Part shown: positions 11,027 to 21,879 of the stretch, in pieces | Numbering within the stretch: position 1 is the stretch's first letter | How the letters are laid out: each line of letters begins with the position of its first letter | Origin: Theropithecus gelada | Taxonomy: Eukaryota > Chordata > Mammalia > Primates > Cercopithecidae | Length of the DNA: 64,000 nt | Reading direction: 5' to 3' | Assembly (NCBI RefSeq): GCF_003255815.1 | Contig: NC_037669.1 | Span: forward strand, 128,816,355 to 128,880,354 | Notes under the pieces: generated by a model | Database searches by the model: none | Told to the model about the DNA's origin: nothing | Seen by the model: the letters and a program-made list of their open reading frames with translations, nothing else | Made by a program: the position numbers and the translations under genes

Positions 11027-11105
11027 GTGGCTCCACCAGAGCAAGGAACCAGAGGGGGAACACCCCTGGCAGGTAAATAAAGAAAGGGGGACCCACGGGA
11101 AAATT

Positions 11106-12681
11106 ATGGGGAATTCCATATCTCTGGCCTCTGAATATTTGCAGTTACTCCAGGGACTGTTGATATCTATAGGAGTAGAAGTTAGTTAATGAACATAAGA
11201 CTTTGAAGTGATTGTTTGCCCATGTTGAACAACATTGTTATTGGTTTCAATATCAAACCAAAGTGCACTTAAATTGAAAGGAATGGTTACAAGTGGTTAA
11301 AGTCCTGTGTCGAGTTCATCAATGAGGGCAAATGATGCCTCTGACTTTGTGTACTTTGTGTAGTTCCATTACTCAGGCATTAGAGTTACTTGAAACTGAC
11401 TCAGAGCATGACAATACTGCCACAGGAGGTGAGGCATCTGAAGCTTTAGAGAGAAATGATCCTAGAGAGGGACATATTTATGCCCCAGTTGTTGAGGACA
11501 AGGAATTGGAAAAAGAGCTAATGCCTCCTTCATCTGAAGGAAATTCTGATTTGCAGCGTATTTTAGAGATGTTACAACAGTTGTTGAAATTGCAAGGTAC
11601 CGCTGCTCCTGTTTCTCCTATCTCTCCGCCATGAGCCTTCCCTGTTACCTTCCCATCTGCTCCTTTGGAAAAGGATTTCCCTTTGCCTCCACCTCCAATC
11701 TCTTTGCCTATGTCAGGTCAGGTTTTCTCTGTGCCTTTTCCCCCTGTAGGAGAAAAGAAGGAATCGAAGGAAAAGGGCGATTTCGAGGAATTAGATTTAT
11801 TCCCAATAACACGGGCTGCTTTCGACCCCAATGCTCAGTTCCCAAACGGTGGCCAGAATGTGACTTTTACAGCCCTACAATTTAAATTTTTGAAAGAAAT
11901 GAAAGCTGCAATTTCTAATTATGGACCTCAGTCACCATTTGTTCTTGGCCTTCTCGATTCCTTCTCTTCAGAACATATGATGATTCCTATTGACTGGGAA
12001 ACGTTGGGACAGGCTGTCCTTGATCGTTCACAATGGCTACAATTAAAAAGTTGGTGGTGGGAGGAAGCAAGAGTACAAGCTAGAAAAAATGCTACCCGAA
12101 ATCCCCCAGGACCTACTGAAGAGCAGCTTATGGTTCCAGGACAATATGCCACTCTTAATGCTCAGGCTGGCCTAGATGATATTGTTCTCACTCAGATTAA
12201 AGCGTTGTTTATAAAAGCATGGACTAAGGTTGAAATAGCGGGTAAAACTTCTTTTTGTTTTGTAAAGATCCTACAAGGAGCCACTGAGCCATATCCAGAT
12301 TTTATAGCCCATCTTCAAGATGCTGTATTAAAGACTGTAGGTTCAGGCCCTGCTGCTAAAATTCTTTTGGATACTCTGGCTTTTGAGAGTGCTGATCCTG
12401 AGTGCCAAAAATTGCTGCATCCTCTAAAAGCTAGTGGAGCTGATTTAGCTGAATACATTAGGGCTTGTGTAGGTGTTGGAGTAGCTATTTACAATGCTCA
12501 ATTGTTTGCTGGGGCACATTCTAAGGCTTTAAAAGGCAATTCTAAACAAGGTATATGCTATCAATGTGGGAAACCCAGTCATTTTAAAAAGGAATGCCAG
12601 AAAAAATTAGGCTCTTCTGCTCTAAAAGAAAAAAGGTTACCATCTGATATGTGTAAACGATGTGGCAAGGGTCGACCTTAG
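11106..12681 (+). pseudogene. gag: gag pseudogene (matrix, capsid, nucleocapsid)
   Basis: Gag makes the virion core. The start at 11106 reads MGNSISLASEYLQ, with the glycine expected for N-myristoylation, but meets TAA at 11187. The rest lies in another frame: a 100-codon open stretch from 11332, a TGA at 11632, then 338 codons from 11665. That last stretch holds capsid (DLFPITRAAFDPNAQ near its start; PYPDFIAHLQDAVLKT in the major-homology position) and a first zinc knuckle CYQCGKPSHFKKEC. The second knuckle begins CKRCGKGRP, where Pro replaces the expected His, and the next codon is TAG. In-frame TNECHS follows, so the stop probably replaced a sense codon. At least one frameshift and several stops: not expressible as one polyprotein. 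Confidence 0.9.
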
Positions 12682-12764
12682 ACCAATGAATGCCATTCAA
12701 AAACTGATAAAAGTGGGAATGTATTGTCACCCCTCTCAGGAAATGGGAGCCAGGGCCTGCAGGC

Positions 12765-13563
12765 TTGGGGCCCCAACAACTACAATGCAGGCCTACTGCA
12801 GTACCCAGTAAGCAGTGGCTTACAACATCAAGGAATGACCTCGACTCCTCCTTAAAGACATCTTACCCTACCCCAGTTTCTCAGCTTTATGCTGCCACTA
12901 AGCAGAGTGTCACTGCTGACCTAGCTATTGTCCAACCTTATACTTTATCTCCTAATGGAGGAATATATAATTTGGCTACTGGAGTGTGTGGTCCTTTGCC
13001 AAAGGGACATGTAGGACTTTTACTAGGTCGAAGCAGTAGCGCTATGCGGGGGTTAATGGTGGTCCCAGGAATTATTGATCCTGATTTTACTGACGAAATC
13101 CTTATTATGGTACAAGTTTCATGATTTATGCACCTAGAGGCAAGGGAATGTATTGCACAATTGCTTTTATTGCCTTTTTTTCCTTTCTTATCTAGAGATG
13201 TGTCTCGTCAAGGAGGTTTTGGTAGTACTGGGAAAACTGTTTTCTGGGAAACTTTAGTTTCTGATCAAAAACCTTTATGTTCATGGTAAATTAATGGGAT
13301 ACTTTTTGAGGGATTAGTCGACCCAGGAGCGGATGTATATAATAATGTTTGGCTCTATAGTCTACCAAAGTGTCGAGCCCCTGAGCTGTGTAGGACCTAA
13401 AGGACAACAAGGAAAAGTGTTATTTTATATTGTTCCCATTAATATTAACCTTTGGGGCCGTGATCTTTTACAACAATTTGGTGCCTTTTTAAGCATTCCT
13501 CATATTTCTTCAGCTGTCAAAAATATGATGTTCAAAATGGGCTACAATCCTTTAAACTCTTAG
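12765..13563 (+). pseudogene. pro: dUTPase-protease (pro) pseudogene
   Basis: The first open block (to 13124) is a dUTPase domain: QLYAATKQSVTADLAI, GIYNLATGVCGPLPKGHVG, LLLGRSSSAMRGL and GIIDPDFTDEI, the motif order of trimeric dUTPases, which hydrolyse dUTP to dUMP. A TGA at 13122 ends it. The protease follows: INGILFEGLVDPGADV near 13287 holds the aspartyl-protease active-site position, but reads DPGAD where DTGAD or DSGAD is required. A TAA precedes it, and a frameshift near 13345-13370 carries the rest (WGRDLLQQFGAFLSIP, KMGYNPLNS) into the next frame. The dUTPase-protease fusion upstream of pol is a betaretroviral hallmark. Both enzymes look dead. Confidence 0.88.
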
Positions 13564-14864
13564 CCACTGTCCACAAGCCTCAAGCTTTACAATTAAAGTG
13601 GAGAACTACAACTCCTGTTTGGGTGGAACAGTGTCCATTATCTAAAGAAAAACTCAAGGCTTTAAAGAATTTAATTAAGGAACAATTGGCCGAGGGGCAT
13701 ATTGAACCAAGTACTTCTGCATGAAATTCCCCTGTGTTTGTCTCCTCAAAAAAAAAAAAAAAAAAAAAAAAAAAAGGAAAATGGCGCTTATTAACTGATC
13801 TTAGAGCTGTAAATACTTGTATTCAACCTATGGGGACTTTATCCCCTGTAGCAGAAGAAGAATTGTCATTTGTATAAAATAGAATTAGTAAAGCTCACCT
13901 TGATTATTTTGCACCCAATCTTCCACTTTCGTTGTGTCTTTTTCATACTCCCCATTCGCCAACGGCCGTTTTACAACAAGATAATAATATTCTGGAGTGG
14001 CTGTTTTTGGCTAATAAAGCCATTAAGAAAATTCACCCGTATATTGATAAATTGGCTGAATTAATTATTAAAGTACGACATTGAGTTCGTCAGTTGCTTG
14101 GTGCTGACCCTATAAAAATTATTACCCGATTATCTAATCAATACATTGAATCTCTGTTGGAAATTCATAAGGGTTGACAAGTGGCTTGTGCTGAGTATAC
14201 TGGTTCTTTTTCTCAGCATTATCCTAGTAATAAATTATTTGCTTTTCTGCAACAATATTCTTTACTGCCATATCATCCTATCGCTTACACTCCAGTTAAA
14301 GGTCCCACCTTTTTTACTGATGCTTCAAGCAATGGAAAGGCTGGATACTGGACTTCAGACAATTCAAAAATTTCTCACTATCCATTTGAATCAGTACAAC
14401 AAGGAGAACTTTTTGCCATTCTTATGGTTCTACAAGACTGGCCTCAAACCCCTTGTAATATAGTTAGTGATTCCCAATATGCTGTATATGTAAATAAATA
14501 TATTTCTCAGATTTCTTTAACATTATTTCCTCAAACTCCTTTACGAAAATAATTTTCTTTATTATTTGTAACTCTTACTTCCCACACTGCCCCCCTTTTT
14601 ATCACTCGTATTCGTTCTCATTCAGCTTTGCCAGGACCTTTATCTTTTGGCAATAGTCAGATTGCTTCTTTATTTATTGGCAGTGTCCAACGGGCTCAGG
14701 ATGAGCACCAACTACATCATACTAATAGTTTAGGATTACAACGGCGATTTTCTATAACACGTCATCAAGCCGGAGCTATTGTCAGAGCCTGCCCATCTTG
14801 AGCTATTATTGCACCTTTTTTAAGTCCAGGTATTAATCCTCACGGCACTCAACAAAATCACATT
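13560..14864 (+). pseudogene. pol: pol pseudogene: RT remnant and RNase H
   Basis: Reading in the -1 frame relative to protease, as in betaretroviral pro-pol. RT fingers come first (VWVEQCPLSKEKLKALK, GHIEPS, then KWRLLTDLRAVNT), split by a TGA and by a 28-A run at 13748-13775. After about 13850 the frame jumps to the thumb/connection (SLCLFHTPHSPTAVLQQ, IHPYIDKLAELI), so the RT palm with its YxDD motif is missing. RNase H (14181-14552) keeps its acidic residues in TFFTDASSNGKAGYW, ESVQQGELFAILMVL and IVSDSQYAV. Stops at 13873, about 14082 and about 14176 interrupt it. No reverse transcriptase activity is possible. Confidence 0.88.
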
Positions 14865-15496
14865 TGGCAAATGGATGTAACTATGTTCCTTCCTTTGGTC
14901 GTTTAAAATATGTTCATCATACTATTGATACGTGGTCACATTTCCAGTGGGCTATGCCATTACCCTCTGAAAAGGCTGACTCTGTTATTACTCATTTACT
15001 TACTTGCTTTACAGTTATGGGAGTCCCTGCTGAATTAAAAACTGATAATGCCCCTGCTTATTGCTCTCACAAATTGGCTGCCTTCCTCTCTTTATACCAT
15101 ATTCATCATTCCATTGGTATTCCATTTAACAGTCAAGGTCAAGCAATTATTGAAAGAGCCAATGCTACCTTAAAATTACAACTTTTAAAACTAAAAGGGG
15201 GAGATGGGCGAGATTCCCCAAAACATCAAATTCTGAAAGCCCTTTTTACTTTAAATTTTCTCAACCATTGGCGCCAATTACAGCAGTCTGCAGTGGTGAA
15301 ACATTTTGAACAGCCTTTAGAAAAGCCACAAACCAGTAATCTGTGGGTGTATTATCCTTCATTACAAGGGAAGTATTTAAAAGGAAAAGTTTTACAATGG
15401 GGCCGAGGCTATGCTCTTGTCCGTACAGGTGCCGGAGATGAGTGGTTTCCATCTCGACGGTCGAAACAGTGCCATGGCGAAGAGGAGCCGATCTGA
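14640..15496 (+). pseudogene. pol: Integrase portion of pol, frameshifted
   Basis: Integrase joins viral DNA to host DNA. The N-terminal zinc-binding segment reads HQLHHTNSLGLQRRF then HQAGAIVRACPS and a TGA, exactly where the last Cys of the HHCC set should be. The first catalytic Asp lies in WQMDVT at about 14868. One base seems to be missing just after it, since the following 210-codon frame (from 14864) carries the remainder: second Asp in ELKTDNAPAYC, Glu in GQAIIERANATLK, then a C-terminal domain ending WFPSRRSKQ. The catalytic D,D,E residues are all present but in two frames. The 3' end overlaps the env start, as is usual. Confidence 0.85.
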
Positions 15497-17397
15497 AGAG
15501 TTCCTGAAGGAATTCCAGGAGCTAAATCTGAGAGCTCAGAGAACATTCACTTGCAGAACTCGACATGCGGAGCCCCCGACATGGGGACAACTGTAAAAGT
15601 TAAGAAGCTGAAGGGGTTGTTAAACAAGCTGGACAGCCCAAAACCCCACTGATTTTATTCCTGGCTATGCTGGCCATAGTAAATTGTCAGGTAACAGCTG
15701 GAGAATTTACTTACTGGGCTTATATTCATTTTCCATGCTTATATCAAGGTGTGGCCTGGGGAGACAGAGAAGTCCCAGTATTTACTAATGATACTGCTTG
15801 GATGCCATCGCCTTTTTAAAACCAGGATCCTGAATTAAACACTGGCACAGTAAATAGTTCATATCAATTTGTGGTTGAAGGGTTACCTATATGTCTTGGG
15901 GGTAGTCCACATTGTCTGCATCTTTCTCATGAGTCTTGGGCTGTTCACTATAACCATAGTCATATCTCTGCCTTTACTATGATTATTGTGGCTCAAAGTT
16001 TTAAGTATAATCATACTGTAGTACTTAATGAAACTCTGCCAAGTACATTATCTTTATGCCCTATCCCTGATGTGTCCGGAGGTGTTTCCCAACTAGAGTG
16101 GACTAGATGTAGAAGTATTGGGCCACAATTGTTGTTAGAAGTAAAAGGGAAGACTCATAAATACCTTGTTACAGATTGGAGAGTACATGGAGATTTTCAG
16201 ACTAAATTCAGCCATGTCAACCTGTGTTGGCATAAAGGTAATCACAGCATTTCTGCAGATGGCAATGAAACTATTATTTGGCATGATGGTGGTCTATCAC
16301 CCCCTATGCCACATTTGGCTAATACCTCACAAATAGAAGGTCATATTTGGAAGTTGCTAGCTGCTGGTAAACCAATGTTCACTTTCATGGGAAACATGTC
16401 CTTAAATCTTACTAATATTGCTAACCGTTTCCATTTATCTTTGCATTGAAATAGTTCTAGATATGTTTTTGCATGTGTAAGAAAGCCTTACTTGTTGTTG
16501 ACAGGAATTTTTAAATGGGATAATAATAAAGGGGTAGTTAACTGTACAAACAATTGTACATTCTTAAGTTGTATAAATACTACTTGGTGAAATAATAATT
16601 AGAATGAGTCTCATTCCAATTTATATATACTAAGAGCCAGAAAAGAAACCTGGCTACCTGTAAACTTAACACATACTTGGAGTGAATCTGCTGGGGTTAC
16701 TCAAATTTACAAGGTTATGCAAGATCTTGTCCACTGCAGTCGGAGGATGGTTGGAATCATCCTGACTGTGGTGATAGGACTTGTAGCAATTGCTTCCACC
16801 GCCGCTGTTGCTGGATTAGCTCTACACCAGAGTATACAAAATGCAGAATTTGTGCAACAATGGCATGAACAATCACATTTGTTGTGGCAGCAGCAACGAG
16901 ACATAGATGCTCATTTGACTGAACGAGTAGATAATCTGGAGCAAGTGGTTTCTTGGTTGGGAGATCAGCTAACAGTGTTGAATACCCGAGCTTTGTTGAA
17001 ATGTGATTGGAACACTACCCAATTTTGTATTACTCCTGTTCCTTTTGACAGCACTGTACGTAACTGGACTGAGATAAAGAGACTTTTAATTGGTCATAAT
17101 AATCTTTCCCTAGAAATACAAGGATTAACACAGAACATTTCTGAAACATTTCGCAATCAGTTACCACTGCTGACTGGTGCAGATGTGATGACTGGTATTG
17201 CACAAAGTTTGACGTCTTTGAACCCTATGAGCCCTGTAAAAACTTTGCTGACCTCTGTTTCTAGTAATGTATTGATTGTTGTTTTTGCCTGTGTCATTTT
17301 CACAGTCAGCTGGAGATGGTGCCAAAGGGCAAACACCGAATCCCAGTGGGCCCAACATGTAATGATGGTTTTAAAAGAAATTCAAACTTGTAAATAA
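15474..17397 (+). pseudogene. env: env pseudogene
   Basis: Env is the virion surface glycoprotein precursor. An ATG at 15474, inside the end of integrase, opens a basic leader (MAKRSRSEEF) that reaches AEPPTWGQL and TAA. A frame change then brings in a hydrophobic signal segment (LILFLAMLAIV, near 15650-15685). The surface unit follows with many N-glycosylation sequons, for example NETLP and NMSLN, and is broken by TAA at 15817 and TGA at 16447 plus two stops near 16587-16600. The transmembrane part (16717-17397) is open throughout. Confidence 0.88.
16717..17397 (+). pseudogene. env: Env transmembrane subunit, open reading frame
   Basis: 226 codons without a stop, in the same frame as the surface-unit sequence. 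A basic SRR lies where a furin-type site would be, but it is weak. The fusion-peptide-like GIILTVVIGLVAIASTAAVA follows, then a heptad-rich helix (HLTERVDNLEQVVSWLGDQL), the cysteine-containing CDWNTTQFCIT, three or more sequons, a membrane anchor (VLIVVFACVIFTV) and a short tail ending at TAA just before the polypurine tract. The M at 16717 is internal and may not be used as a start. No upstream signal peptide is joined to it, so expression as a membrane protein is doubtful. Confidence 0.8.
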
Positions 17398-17410
17398 GGA
17401 AAGGGGAAAG
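17396..17410 (+). other. Polypurine tract
   Basis: A 15-base run of only A and G (AAGGAAAGGGGAAAG) directly before the 3' LTR, overlapping the env stop codon. This is the plus-strand primer position in retroviral replication. Confidence 0.8.
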
Positions 17411-17767
17411 GTAGAGGACTACGTGCTGGCAAACGAGATGTTCCAGATAAGTCCTGCTCTTGTAAATGAAGCAGGGCATTCCAGGTAAGTCCTGCTCTTG
17501 CAAACGAAGCAGGGCATTCCCAATAAGTCCTGCTCTTGCAAACAAAGCAGGGCGTTGGGGGCTTGTTTATGTGTAAACATCTTGAAAATCCAGAAAGTCA
17601 GGGAAAGGTCAGAAAAACAACAATGTGTCTTGTGACTTGGCAACATTCCACAAACAACTGTATAAAATAAAGCGGAGCGCGCCATTCAAGGTGGCTGCCC
17701 TGTTTGTCTTGTCTTGTGTTGTCTTGCGTGTTCATTCCTTTGTTTAGGAAATACGCGGACCCCAACA
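17410..17767 (+). repeat. Provirus 3' LTR (358 bp)
   Basis: Starts GGTAGAGGACTACGTGCTGG (first base differs from the 5' LTR's T) and ends GCGGACCCCAACA. It has three 38-bp U3 units (17449, 17487, 17525) against four in the 5' LTR and the same TATAAAATAAA at 17661. The hand-counted difference from the 5' LTR outside the array is about 6%. Confidence 0.92.
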
Positions 17768-17773
17768 GGTGTC
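17768..17773. repeat. Provirus target-site duplication, right
   Basis: GGTGTC after the 3' LTR; pairs with GGTGAC at 10603-10608 (5 of 6 bases). Confidence 0.75.
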
Positions 17774-18396
17774 AAATCATATTTTTCAAAAAAACGTAAA
17801 ATTATGACTTTAAATCTAAACTGAATGTTTCAGAAATTGTGTTAACTTTGATGATGTATGAGTAAGGAATTATGGCTCACTTGAAAAACATCTGAAAAAT
17901 TAGGGTATTTACGATACATTTGCTGAATTATGTCTAAAACTTATTATCGCCCTACATATTCATAAACAATGACTTTTCAGGGACACACTCACTAAGTAAG
18001 TAAATAATGAGTCAAAATAGGAACATTTCTTTAGATAATATTAGGGTGGACTTTGCTCCTGTAATGAAATTACTAGGTAGAAATACAGTATGGCTTTTGG
18101 CCTTAATTCTAAGCTTCAGATACATTTTCCGGCACATTAGAATTTCTCCTCACCTGCTTAAGCACCATGTGGAAAACACACTTCCCAGTTAAACCTAGCC
18201 AAGCACTTCATTTTAGAATCGTAGCCTCATCCACTCATTTCCATACTGATCTCTGTAACAATTTTTGGTATTAATGTTATAAATCACCCCAGAAATCCAG
18301 CATCTTTACTGTAAAAATGATAATTTCAAATTTTACTCTTGATGATTCTTTGAATATTTTTAATAGATGAGCTCACCACCACATTTAAGAATAGTC
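17774..18396. other. No recognised feature
   Basis: AT-rich flanking DNA between the provirus and an Alu, with no gene or nameable repeat. Confidence 0.45.
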
Positions 18397-18705
18397 GGCC
18401 AGGTGAGGTGGCTCACGCCTGTAATCTCAGCTCTTTGAGAGGCTGACGCAGGCTGATCACATAAGGTCAAGAGTTCGAGACCAGCCTGGCCAACATGGCA
18501 AAACACTGTCTCTACTAAAAATGCAAAAATTAGCTGGGCATGGTGGCACATACCTATAATCCCAGCTATTTGGGAGGCTGAGGGAGCAGAATCACTTGAA
18601 CCTGGGAGGCAGAAGTTGCAGTGAGCCAAGATCGTGCCACTGCACTACAGTCTGGGTGACAGACCGAGACTCTGTCCCTGCCTCTCAAAAAAAAAAAAAA
18701 AAAAA
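18397..18705 (+). repeat. Full-length older Alu (AluS-like or older)
   Basis: GGCCAGGTGAGGTGGCTCAC to a poly(A) tail at 18687-18705, with both arms and A-box/B-box regions (GAGTTCGAGACCAGCCTGG). It carries many scattered differences from the consensus, so it is older than its neighbour at 18732. Confidence 0.9.
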
Positions 18706-18731
18706 GATAAAAGATAAAAAGATTAAAAAAA

Positions 18732-19020
18732 GGCCGGGCGCGGTGGCTCAAGCCTGTAATCCCAGCACTTTGGGAGGCCGAGACGGGTGGATCACGAGGT
18801 CAGGAGATCGAGACCATCCTGGCTAACACGGTGAAACCCCATCTCTACTAAAAAATACAAAAAAAAAAAAAACTAGCCGGGCGAAGTGGCGGGTGCCTGT
18901 AGTCCCAGCTACTCGGGAGGCTGAGGCAGGAGAATGGTGTGAACCCGAGAGGAGGAGCTTGCAGTGAGCTGAGATCCGGCCACTGCACTCCAGCCTGGGT
19001 GACAGAGCAAGACTCTGTCT

Positions 19021-19067
<47 letters not shown>
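18732..19067 (+). repeat. Young AluY, Old World monkey (AluYR-like) type
   Basis: Full-length, with a 46-A tail (19022-19067) and direct repeats ATTAAAAAAA at 18722-18731 and 19068-19077. Variants CTCAAGCCTG, AACTAGCCGGGCGA and GAGATCCGGCCACTGC differ from the human AluY forms (CTCACGCCTG, AATTAGCCGGGCG, GAGATCGCGCCACTGC). I recall them as features of macaque/baboon AluY lineages. Confidence 0.85.
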
Positions 19068-19070
<3 letters not shown>

Positions 19071-20796
19071 AAAAAAAGAAAAAAAGAAAAATAATAATCT
19101 TGGTGAAAAACAAAAAGCTACTATGATGATTTTTAAAATAGTAATTTTACGTATTAATTTTATACGTGTACATCAAAAAGGCAGCCTGTATTTCTGAATA
19201 TCTGGTTAATAGCTTTGTAAAAATTTCCATATGGCCCTGAAATAACGTAAGAGGCAATGCATACTGACTTCTGATAACACCCTAATTTGACGTGCATCCC
19301 ACATTTCAACCGTAAGTCATGTAAAGAAAACTATTATCACTCTTTGTTGGTTGAATTTTCTGCTGTTGTTTTATTGTTTGATTGACTAGTGTTGATATAT
19401 TATCTCACCTTTGGACAGTGTCTGAATTTTATTTTGCCTCATATTCTATATTCTTCAAAACCTGGAATGCCTTTGACTATGTAAGTGATTTAAAAAAAAA
19501 AAAAAAAAGATTCATCTTGCATTGAAAATCATCCCACATAAGTTATCCAAGCAAGAGGTAACTTGGTTTTGAGCAAATAACATGAATTCTGAGATTAGAC
19601 AGAACAGCATTTCCATCCCCACTTCTTGCCCTTACATTGTTTCATCTTGTTATTAAAGATGAACAAGTTATTAAAATAACTTGTTATTAAATAAATCTGA
19701 ACAACTGAATTTCAATCACTGCTCTGAAAAAGTAAAGGGTATTTTGAAATACTATTTATAGTACCACTAAACACGTTGTCTGACATGTAACAGAATGACA
19801 ATAATTTATTTTTTATTTCTTCCCATAACTTATCCTTTGTTTTCTCAACCTTAATTTCTCTCTTGAAATCAAGCCATGCTACTTTTTTGCAAGAAGATAC
19901 TGGACCATCATATGTAGCATGCAGACATAACCAGTAGACCCCATTTCTCTGGCATAGAATGTTTTCTATACTTGACTATGCCAGATTTTTGTCCCCTTTT
20001 AATACTAGAAGGTTTAGATCAATGTCACTACTCTGATTTTAAAAATACACCTTTCTTTGAACATCATAGGTACTTTCATTTAGGAATGATTAAGTATTTC
20101 ACTACTGAGTTTTTAATGAATGTAATGAATGTTTTACAAATTACTATGTGCCACTCATAATTCCAAGTTATGGGTGTATAGGAGTGCTTAAAAAAGGCTG
20201 TATTTAAGAAAGGAGGAAATCAATATACAAAACACATAATACAGCAGATGATAGCAAGTGCTGTAAATTAGAAGGGAAATAGCTTGAAGAAAATCAGGAA
20301 TGCAAGTATAGATATAATAGAATGGTTGAAGAGGAGACAATTCAAAAAATAAACACAAAAGTTAGAAGAGGACCAGAACATATACATATCTTATAGTCAG
20401 TGAAAAGGTATGTGAAAAATGGTTGCACGCTGGATACATTGGAGCTCTTTCTTGATAGAGGGTGAATGTTTCTTGGTAGTTTGTTTGTATAGGGAGAAAG
20501 AAAATACAATTGTAAGATGTTGACTTGAAAAGAATAAGACACATGTTCTGTTTACTGTATTGGAAAAATTAAGACAAGCAGATTCAAGGGGAGAATAGTT
20601 TAATTTCCCACATATTAGGTAAGTTGTATCTACTAGAAGTCAAGTAAGTTATTGAACATACAAACCTGAATCTAAGATTTAGCATTAAAATATTGGAAAT
20701 TTTTAACTATAGGAGATACTTAAACCATGAGGTAATATAAAATCTTCAGCCACTGAATATAGATAGAGAATGAGAATTGAAGACAAGAGTTCTGTG

Positions 20797-20842
20797 TATA
20801 TATATATATATGAGTGTCTGCATGTGTGTGTGTGTGTGTGTC
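20797..20842. repeat. (TA)n-(TG)n microsatellite
   Basis: GTATATATATATATATGAG followed within a few bases by about nine TG units. Likely length-polymorphic. Confidence 0.85.
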
Positions 20843-20902
20843 TGTTTCAGGGCAAAAAGTAACGTATTGTAGGATTAGAATTTACATGATTCCAAGTTAG
20901 TG

Positions 20903-20952
20903 TAAAAATAAACAAAAATGAAGGTGGTAAAAATAAACAAAAATGAAGGTGG
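20903..20952. repeat. 25-bp tandem duplication
   Basis: Two adjacent identical 25-bp units beginning TAAAAATAAACAAAAATGAA, at 20903-20927 and 20928-20952. Confidence 0.85.
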
Positions 20953-21879
20953 TCCACATAAACTAAGTACAGATGGAAGTTCAAAAATTTAAAAGGTGAT
21001 GTATATTAATGGTTCTCAAGTAACATGTGTGAATCATTTACAGATTTTGAAAAATTATTATTTTAAACAGATGTTGAGGAACTGCCTTAAATTTATAAAA
21101 TTAAGCACCCCCAAAATAATTTTATTTTATTAAATATTTTCTATAAAAATTTTTAAATAAAGCAAAATTTTGCATAATAAAAAATTTCCCCAACTTTATT
21201 TCAAATTTTACATAATGGTCACTGATGAGCTTTTAGATTAGAAGAACAAATTGCTTATTTTTCTTTAAGAATATGTTTTATGCTGATTAACAAACTCAAC
21301 TACATTTCTGCTTTCTAATTTACTCATTCTAAAATTTGTCTTTATTGAACTGCTTTCCTTTGTATTGAATTGTCAGATCTTTAATTTTTTTTTTTTTTTT
21401 TTGTATTTGAGTAGTATGTGAAGAATACTTATTGTAAAATTAAAAATAGTATGGGTAAAGTCATTTTCTTCTATGCATGTTATAATCATTCTTAGTCTCA
21501 TTTATTGAATTGTTTACATAAATGTTCAGTTTATTTCATCTTTCTTATTTATTAACATAGCATTAATTATATGATCTTTAATGTAAGCTTTTTCTTTAAC
21601 AAAATTTCAAGACTTCAGAAAAATGTTGTTTTCGTCTTTAATATTTTGAAGCTAACCCAACATTCTTTAACATAATATGTTTGTGTGACTTTTACAAATA
21701 ATTTAATATGCTGCATATTTCTGTTTTTATCTTAGTTTTATGTTTTAACATAAATTCAAACTTAATGTTAAATTTACTGTATTAACATAAAGTTAAATGT
21801 AACTTATTTCCAGATTTGTTAAGGATTTAGTGGTTTAATATGTCAATTTTTAATTTTTATTTATTTGTTTATTTATTTA

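Larger units (their letters stand above)
10609..17767 (+). mobile_element. HERV-K/HML-like betaretroviral provirus
   Basis: A 7.16-kb provirus with both LTRs, a primer-binding-site position, gag, dUTPase-protease, pol, env and a polypurine tract in betaretroviral order, flanked by a 6-bp target duplication. Betaretroviral class follows from a dUTPase domain between gag and protease, a two-knuckle nucleocapsid and the transmembrane protein type. All genes carry stops or frameshifts and the RT catalytic core is deleted, so it is not replication-competent. By hand, LTR sequence after the U3 repeats differs at 13 of about 209 positions, indicating an insertion many millions of years old. The exact HML subgroup is unassigned. 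The 0.36-0.40 kb LTR length is short for the group. Confidence 0.92.
19068..21860. other. AT-rich DNA with small repeats
   Basis: No gene. It holds an A run near 19492-19509, a weak old-repeat match at 20095-20300, a (TA)n(TG)n microsatellite, a 25-bp tandem duplication and a T run near 21386-21402. Confidence 0.45.

Noticed and set aside
10937..11189. LTR-to-leader frame as an accessory protein
   Set aside because: It runs through R/U5, the primer site and the gag start in the wrong frame, without a motif.
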